A stretch of 64,000 nucleotides of DNA from Parasulfuritortus sp037439465 (lineage in GTDB: Bacteria > Pseudomonadota > Gammaproteobacteria > Burkholderiales > Thiobacillaceae). Where the stretch lies: the NCBI GenBank assembly GCA_037439465.1, contig JBBIVX010000015.1, forward strand, positions 1 through 64,000, in the 5' to 3' direction. Positions 60,546 to 64,000 of the stretch are shown here, piece after piece. Made by a program: the position numbers and the translations under genes. The first letter of the stretch is position 1. The number at the start of each line of letters is the position of its first letter. The notes beneath the pieces are model-generated. The model worked only from the letters and a program-made list of their open reading frames with translations. It was not told where the DNA came from and ran no database searches.

Positions 60546-62447
60546 ATGCCTGTTATCCGTCTTCCCGATGGCTCCGAACGTTCTTTCGACGGTCCGGTCA
60601 CCGTGGCCGAGGTTGCCGCCAACCTGGGCGCCGGCCTGGCGCGCGCCGCGTTGGCCGGTCGGGTCAACGGTCGTCTTGTCGATACTTCGCAGCCGATTGA
60701 GTCGGACAGCGAGCTTGCTATCGTCACCGACCGCGATGCCGCCGGACTCGATCTGATCCGGCATTCCACCGCCCATCTGTTGGCCTACGCGGTGAAGGAG
60801 CTGTTTCCTGAGGCGCAGGTGACCATCGGCCCGGTGATCGAGGACGGCTTCTATTACGACTTCGCCTACCAGCGTCCTTTCACCCTGGAGGACCTCGCCG
60901 CCATCGAAAAACGCATGACCGAGCTGGCCAGGCAGGACCTGCCGGTGACGCGGGAGGAATGGAAGCGCGACGACGCCGTGAAATTCTTCGAGTCCATCGG
61001 CGAAAAATACAAGGCAGAGCTGATTGCCGCCATCCCCGCCGATCAGACCATTTCGCTTTATCGCGAAGGCGCTTTTGTCGATCTCTGCCGCGGCCCGCAT
61101 GTGCCTTCCACCGGCAAGCTCAAGGTGTTCAAGCTGATGAAGGTGGCTGGGGCGTATTGGCGCGGCGACTCCAGGAACGAGATGCTGCAACGTATCTATG
61201 GCACCGCCTGGACCAACAAGGATGACCTGGCCGCCTACCTGCATCGTCTGGAAGAGGCGGAGAAGCGTGACCACCGTCGTCTGGGCAAGCAACTGGAATT
61301 GTTCCACCTGCAGGAGGAATCACCCGGCATGGTGTTCTGGCACCCGCATGGCTGGGTGCTGTGGCAGAAGATCGAGCAGTACATGCGGCGCAAGTTCATC
61401 GAGCATGGCTACCAGGAAGTGAAGACGCCGACCATCATGGACAAGTCGCTGTGGGAGAAGTCGGGCCACTGGGAAAACTACCGCGAAAACATGTTCACCA
61501 CCGCCTCGGAAAACCGCGACTATGCGGTGAAGCCGATGAACTGCCCCGGCCATGTGCAGATATTCAACCACGGCCTGCGTTCCTACCGCGACCTGCCGCT
61601 CCGGCTGGCCGAGTTCGGCTCCTGCCATCGCAACGAGCCCTCGGGTGCGCTACACGGGCTGATGCGGGTGCGTGCCTTCACCCAGGATGACGCGCATATC
61701 TTTTGCACCGAAGAGCAGATTCAGTCCGAGGTGTCCGGCTTCATCAGGATGTTGCAGGCGATCTATGCCGATTTTGGCTTCGACGACGTGCTGGTGAAGC
61801 TTTCCACTCGCCCGGAAAAACGCGTGGGCTCGGACGAGACCTGGGGCAAAGCCGAGGCGGGCCTGGCCGCCGCGCTTGACCAGAATGGTCTCAAGTACGA
61901 CCTGCAGCCAGGCGAGGGCGCCTTCTATGGTCCAAAGATCGAGTTCACGCTGAAGGACTCGCTCGGCCGGCTCTGGCAGGTCGGCACCATTCAGCTCGAT
62001 TTCAACCTGCCGGTGCGCCTGGGGGCGGAGTATGTCGCCGAGGACAACACGCGCCGCCCGCCTGTGATGCTGCATCGGGCCATACTGGGTTCTATGGAAC
62101 GCTTCATCGGCATCCTCATCGAGCACTACGCCGGCAACTTTCCGCTTTGGCTGGCGCCGGTGCAGGTGGTGGTGATGAGCATCACCGACGCTCAGGCGGA
62201 ATATGCCGGGTTGGTCACGGAAGCCCTTAAAAAACAAGGCTTCAGGGTCATTTCGGACTTGAGGAACGAGAAAATAACCTATAAAATCCGCGAGCACTCG
62301 ATGCAGCGTGTCCCTTATCAGTTGGTGGTTGGCGACAAGGAACGCGCCGAGGGCAAGGTTGCCGTGCGTGCCCGGGGCGGTGAAGATCTGGGCCAGATGA
62401 ATCTGGAGGCGTTCATAACTCGCCTGCAAGGGGATAGGCAAGGATGA
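60546..62447 (+). CDS. thrS: Threonyl-tRNA synthetase
   Basis: A 633-residue class II enzyme. Domains: TGS (about 1-62), editing domain (about 65-225, HSTAHLLAYAVKELFP with conserved His, and a later Cys-containing CRGPHVPSTG), catalytic domain (about 240-530) with zinc ligands in MNCPGH and two later His, and an anticodon-binding domain at the end. The Met at 60546 starts the TGS domain MPVIRLPDGSER. It heads the thrS-infC-rpmI-rplT-pheS arrangement. Confidence 0.98.
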   Translation: MPVIRLPDGSERSFDGPVTVAEVAANLGAGLARAALAGRVNGRLVDTSQPIESDSELAIVTDRDAAGLDLIRHSTAHLLAYAVKELFPEAQVTIGPVIEDGFYYDFAYQRPFTLEDLAAIEKRMTELARQDLPVTREEWKRDDAVKFFESIGEKYKAELIAAIPADQTISLYREGAFVDLCRGPHVPSTGKLKVFKLMKVAGAYWRGDSRNEMLQRIYGTAWTNKDDLAAYLHRLEEAEKRDHRRLGKQLELFHLQEESPGMVFWHPHGWVLWQKIEQYMRRKFIEHGYQEVKTPTIMDKSLWEKSGHWENYRENMFTTASENRDYAVKPMNCPGHVQIFNHGLRSYRDLPLRLAEFGSCHRNEPSGALHGLMRVRAFTQDDAHIFCTEEQIQSEVSGFIRMLQAIYADFGFDDVLVKLSTRPEKRVGSDETWGKAEAGLAAALDQNGLKYDLQPGEGAFYGPKIEFTLKDSLGRLWQVGTIQLDFNLPVRLGAEYVAEDNTRRPPVMLHRAILGSMERFIGILIEHYAGNFPLWLAPVQVVVMSITDAQAEYAGLVTEALKKQGFRVISDLRNEKITYKIREHSMQRVPYQLVVGDKERAEGKVAVRARGGEDLGQMNLEAFITRLQGDRQG

Positions 62448-62517
62448 ACGCACGCGGTTTATATGAGGGGCGCGGACACCGCGGCCGGCTCCTCGAATCA
62501 TGTAAAGGGGTTTGAGC

Positions 62518-63039
62518 ATCGCACTCGAAAAGGAAATGCGGATAAACGGCGAAATCGATGCGCCGCAGGTCCGTTTGGTAGGGGAAGACGGCAGCCAGTT
62601 GGGCGTCGTCGGCATCAGGGAAGCGCTGGGCAAGGCGGAAGAGGCCGAGCTGGATCTGGTGGAGATCGCGCCACTGGCCAATCCCCCCGTCTGCCGCGTC
62701 ATGGACTATGGCAAGTACAAGTATCATGAGCAGAAGAAACAGCACGAGGCGCGCCTGAAGCAAAAACAGATTCAGGTCAAGGAAGTGAAGTTTCGGCCGG
62801 CTACGGACGAGAACGACTACCAGATCAAGCTGCGCAACATGCTGCGTTTTCTGGATGAAGGCGACAAGGTGAAGGTGACCCTGCGCTTCCGCGGCCGCGA
62901 GATGGCCCACCAGGAATTCGGCGTGGCGCTGCTCAAACGGATCGAAGCCGATGCGCTGGAACTGGGCAGCGTCGAACAGTTTCCGAAACTTGAGGGACGG
63001 CAGATGGTGATGGTGATGTCCCCCAAGAAAAAGAAGTAA
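62518..63039 (+). CDS. infC: Translation initiation factor IF-3, AUC start
   Basis: A 173-residue IF-3 with N domain EMRINGEIDAPQVRLV and VCRVMDYGKYKY, a Lys/Gln-rich linker, and C domain VKVTLRFRGREMAHQEFG. No ATG is suitably placed. AAGGGG (62505-62510) is seven bases before an ATC codon at 62518, an ideal distance, but only one base from an in-frame TTG at 62512. I therefore start at ATC. Rare start codons in infC allow IF-3 to repress its own synthesis, as with AUU in E. coli. The TTG start would add two residues. Confidence 0.95.
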   Translation: MALEKEMRINGEIDAPQVRLVGEDGSQLGVVGIREALGKAEEAELDLVEIAPLANPPVCRVMDYGKYKYHEQKKQHEARLKQKQIQVKEVKFRPATDENDYQIKLRNMLRFLDEGDKVKVTLRFRGREMAHQEFGVALLKRIEADALELGSVEQFPKLEGRQMVMVMSPKKKK

Positions 63040-63112
63040 GCTGCAAAAGTTGCAAGAGGTTTGACGTGGTCCTCCGAACTGCGTCGTATACGTGCCTGTG
63101 GGTCGGTGAAGC

Positions 63113-63127
63113 GTTCCCGGTGGGAAC
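63113..63127 (+). promoter_or_regulatory. rpmI: Hairpin in rpmI leader
   Basis: GTTCCC (63113-63118) and GGGAAC (63122-63127) form a six-pair stem with a three-base loop. It lies 33 bases before the rpmI start, in the 121-base gap after infC. In E. coli L20 represses rpmI-rplT through structures in this part of the operon, so a similar role is possible. Confidence 0.4.
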
Positions 63128-63160
63128 CACCTTACGGCATCGAATCAATGGAGCCATTAC

Positions 63161-63358
63161 ATGCCCAAGATGAAGACCAAGAGCGGGGCCGCCAAGCGCT
63201 TCCGCGTTCGCGGCAGCGGCAGCGTCAAACGTTCGCACGCCTACCTGCGCCATATCCTGACCAAGAAGAGTACCAAGCGTAAGCGTAACCTGCGCGGTAT
63301 GGAAACGGTCCATGCGTCGAACCAGTCTCAGGTTCGCGCCATGATGCCCTACGCGTAA
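63161..63358 (+). CDS. rpmI: Ribosomal protein bL35
   Basis: A 65-residue basic protein, MPKMKTKSGAAKRFRV and KRSHAYLRHILTKKSTKRKRNLR, the standard bL35. TGGAG lies eight bases ahead. It is eleven bases from rplT. Confidence 0.98.
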   Translation: MPKMKTKSGAAKRFRVRGSGSVKRSHAYLRHILTKKSTKRKRNLRGMETVHASNQSQVRAMMPYA

Positions 63359-63369
63359 GGAGAGAGAAG

Positions 63370-63729
63370 ATGCCTCGAGTAAAACGTGGTGTAACTGCCC
63401 GCGCCAGCCACAAGAAGGTGCTGGACGTGGCCAAGGGTTTCCGCGGCCGTCGCAAGAATGTATTCCGTGTCGCCAACGAAGCGGTGATGAAGGCCGGCCA
63501 GTATGCCTATCGTGACCGTCGTCAGCGCAAGCGCCAGTTTCGTGCGCTGTGGATCGCCCGTATCAATGCGGCCACCCGCGAACTGGGCATGACCTACAGC
63601 CAGTTCATGAACGGCCTGAAAAAGGCGGCCATCGACATCGACCGCAAGGTGCTGGCCGACATGGCCGTGTTTGATCAGGCCGCTTTCGCCAAGGTGGCGG
63701 AACAGGCCAAGGCCAGCCTGGGCGCTTAA
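63370..63729 (+). CDS. rplT: Ribosomal protein bL20
   Basis: A 119-residue basic protein beginning MPRVKRGVTARASHKKVL, with YAYRDRRQRKRQFRALWI, the typical bL20 of full length. AAGGAGAG precedes the start. It can act as repressor of its own operon in other bacteria. An intrinsic terminator lies downstream. Confidence 0.98.
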   Translation: MPRVKRGVTARASHKKVLDVAKGFRGRRKNVFRVANEAVMKAGQYAYRDRRQRKRQFRALWIARINAATRELGMTYSQFMNGLKKAAIDIDRKVLADMAVFDQAAFAKVAEQAKASLGA

Positions 63730-63765
63730 TCCGCGACCGCGTCCCGGCGAGCATATCGCCTGGTT

Positions 63766-63800
63766 AAGGGAGGCCTAATCCGCCTCCCTTTGTGTTTTTT
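63766..63800 (+). terminator. Rho-independent terminator between rplT and pheS
   Basis: AAGGGAGGC (63766-63774) pairs perfectly with GCCTCCCTT (63782-63790) around a seven-base loop, followed by TGTGTTTTTT. It ends 13 bases before pheS, so it can act as terminator of the ribosomal-protein operon or as attenuator of pheST. Confidence 0.85.
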
Positions 63801-63813
63801 CATCGAGTCGAAC

Positions 63814-64000
63814 ATGGACCTGGAAAACATTCTGACCCCCGATGCCATTTTGGCTATGGCGGGGCGAGATTTTGCCACCGCTGCCACGTTGCCCCAATTG
63901 GAACAGGCCAAGGCCCGCTTCCTCGGCAAGAATGGCCTGATCACCGCGCAAATGAAGCTCCTCGGCGGCATGGCGCCTGATCAGCGCAAGGCGGCTGGGG
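63814..64000 (+). CDS. pheS: Phenylalanyl-tRNA synthetase alpha subunit, 5' part
   Basis: Only the first 62 codons are inside the window. The product begins MDLENILTPDAILAM and contains ARFLGKNGLITAQMK, the (FLG(K/R)xG)-type segment of the PheS N-terminal coiled coil. The gene order after rplT supports the call. It is truncated by the window end. Confidence 0.93.
   Translation, partial: MDLENILTPDAILAMAGRDFATAATLPQLEQAKARFLGKNGLITAQMKLLGGMAPDQRKAAG

Noticed and set aside
62512..62514. TTG as start of infC
   Set aside because: Only one base from the ribosome binding site; the ATC six bases further has ideal spacing.
1..64000. CRISPR arrays, insertion sequences, integrases or phage genes
   Set aside because: No regularly spaced repeats, transposase or integrase-like proteins were recognised in the window.

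Overview
The window is a GC-rich proteobacterial chromosome segment. It carries an outer-membrane barrel, Tat signals, a Rnf complex, a DUF1841 protein and the order tRNA-Val, thrS, infC, rpmI, rplT, pheS. That last block and the non-AUG infC start suggest Betaproteobacteria, which is an inference. Nearly all reading frames are packed with overlapping stop/start codons. The physiology suggested is that of a metabolically flexible anaerobe or facultative anaerobe: H2 oxidation, low-potential ferredoxin chemistry, nickel and cobalamin handling, polyphosphate nucleotide recycling and heavy c-di-GMP signalling.

Layout. Positions 1-49 hold the 3' end of a tRNA-Thr. Positions 80-4719 (minus) hold hypC and a two-gene signalling pair (HDOD-histidine kinase, then REC-PAS-GGDEF-EAL). 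Positions 4969-10772 (plus) hold an Isp-type (group 1e-like) membrane-bound [NiFe]-hydrogenase operon: protease, small subunit, Isp1, Isp2, an unrecognised 152-aa protein, large subunit. Positions 10821-19302 (plus) hold a complete V/A-type ATPase operon (H-C-I-K-F-E-A-B-D) starting 48 bases after the hydrogenase. Positions 19349-29043 (plus) hold a GlcG-like exported protein, a Nudix hydrolase, pyruvate:ferredoxin oxidoreductase, a 1214-aa periplasmic-sensing GGDEF/EAL protein and a two-domain polyphosphate:AMP phosphotransferase.

Positions 29036-40079 (minus) hold a diguanylate cyclase, a Yip1-like membrane protein, a PduO-type adenosyltransferase, DUF1841, a FIST protein, nth, rnfEGDCBA, a twin CDGSH protein and alanine dehydrogenase. 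Positions 40108-46716 (minus) hold a nickel/cobalt ECF import operon (nikK, nikL, outer-membrane barrel, cbiM, cbiQ, cbiO) ending in a copper P1B-ATPase. Positions about 46,720-51,300 form a distinctly AT-rich island. It encodes a tetraheme cytochrome, an NrfD/DsrP-like quinone-interacting protein, a Tat-exported four-cluster ferredoxin and two tiny proteins, with no catalytic subunit. Positions 51558-58752 (minus) hold an M48 peptidase, NikR, a transglutaminase/DUF58/MoxR set and lysS. The right end holds tRNA-Lys, a UMF1-family transporter, tRNA-Val, thrS, infC, rpmI, rplT and the start of pheS.

How the parts may work together (inference): imported nickel, controlled by NikR, supplies the hydrogenase. 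Isp1/Isp2 pass electrons from H2 to the membrane pool. Rnf and PFOR connect ferredoxin with NADH and the ion gradient, and the V/A-ATPase uses or builds that gradient. The AT-rich island looks like a horizontally acquired quinone-to-cytochrome module placed between nikR and the nickel transporter.
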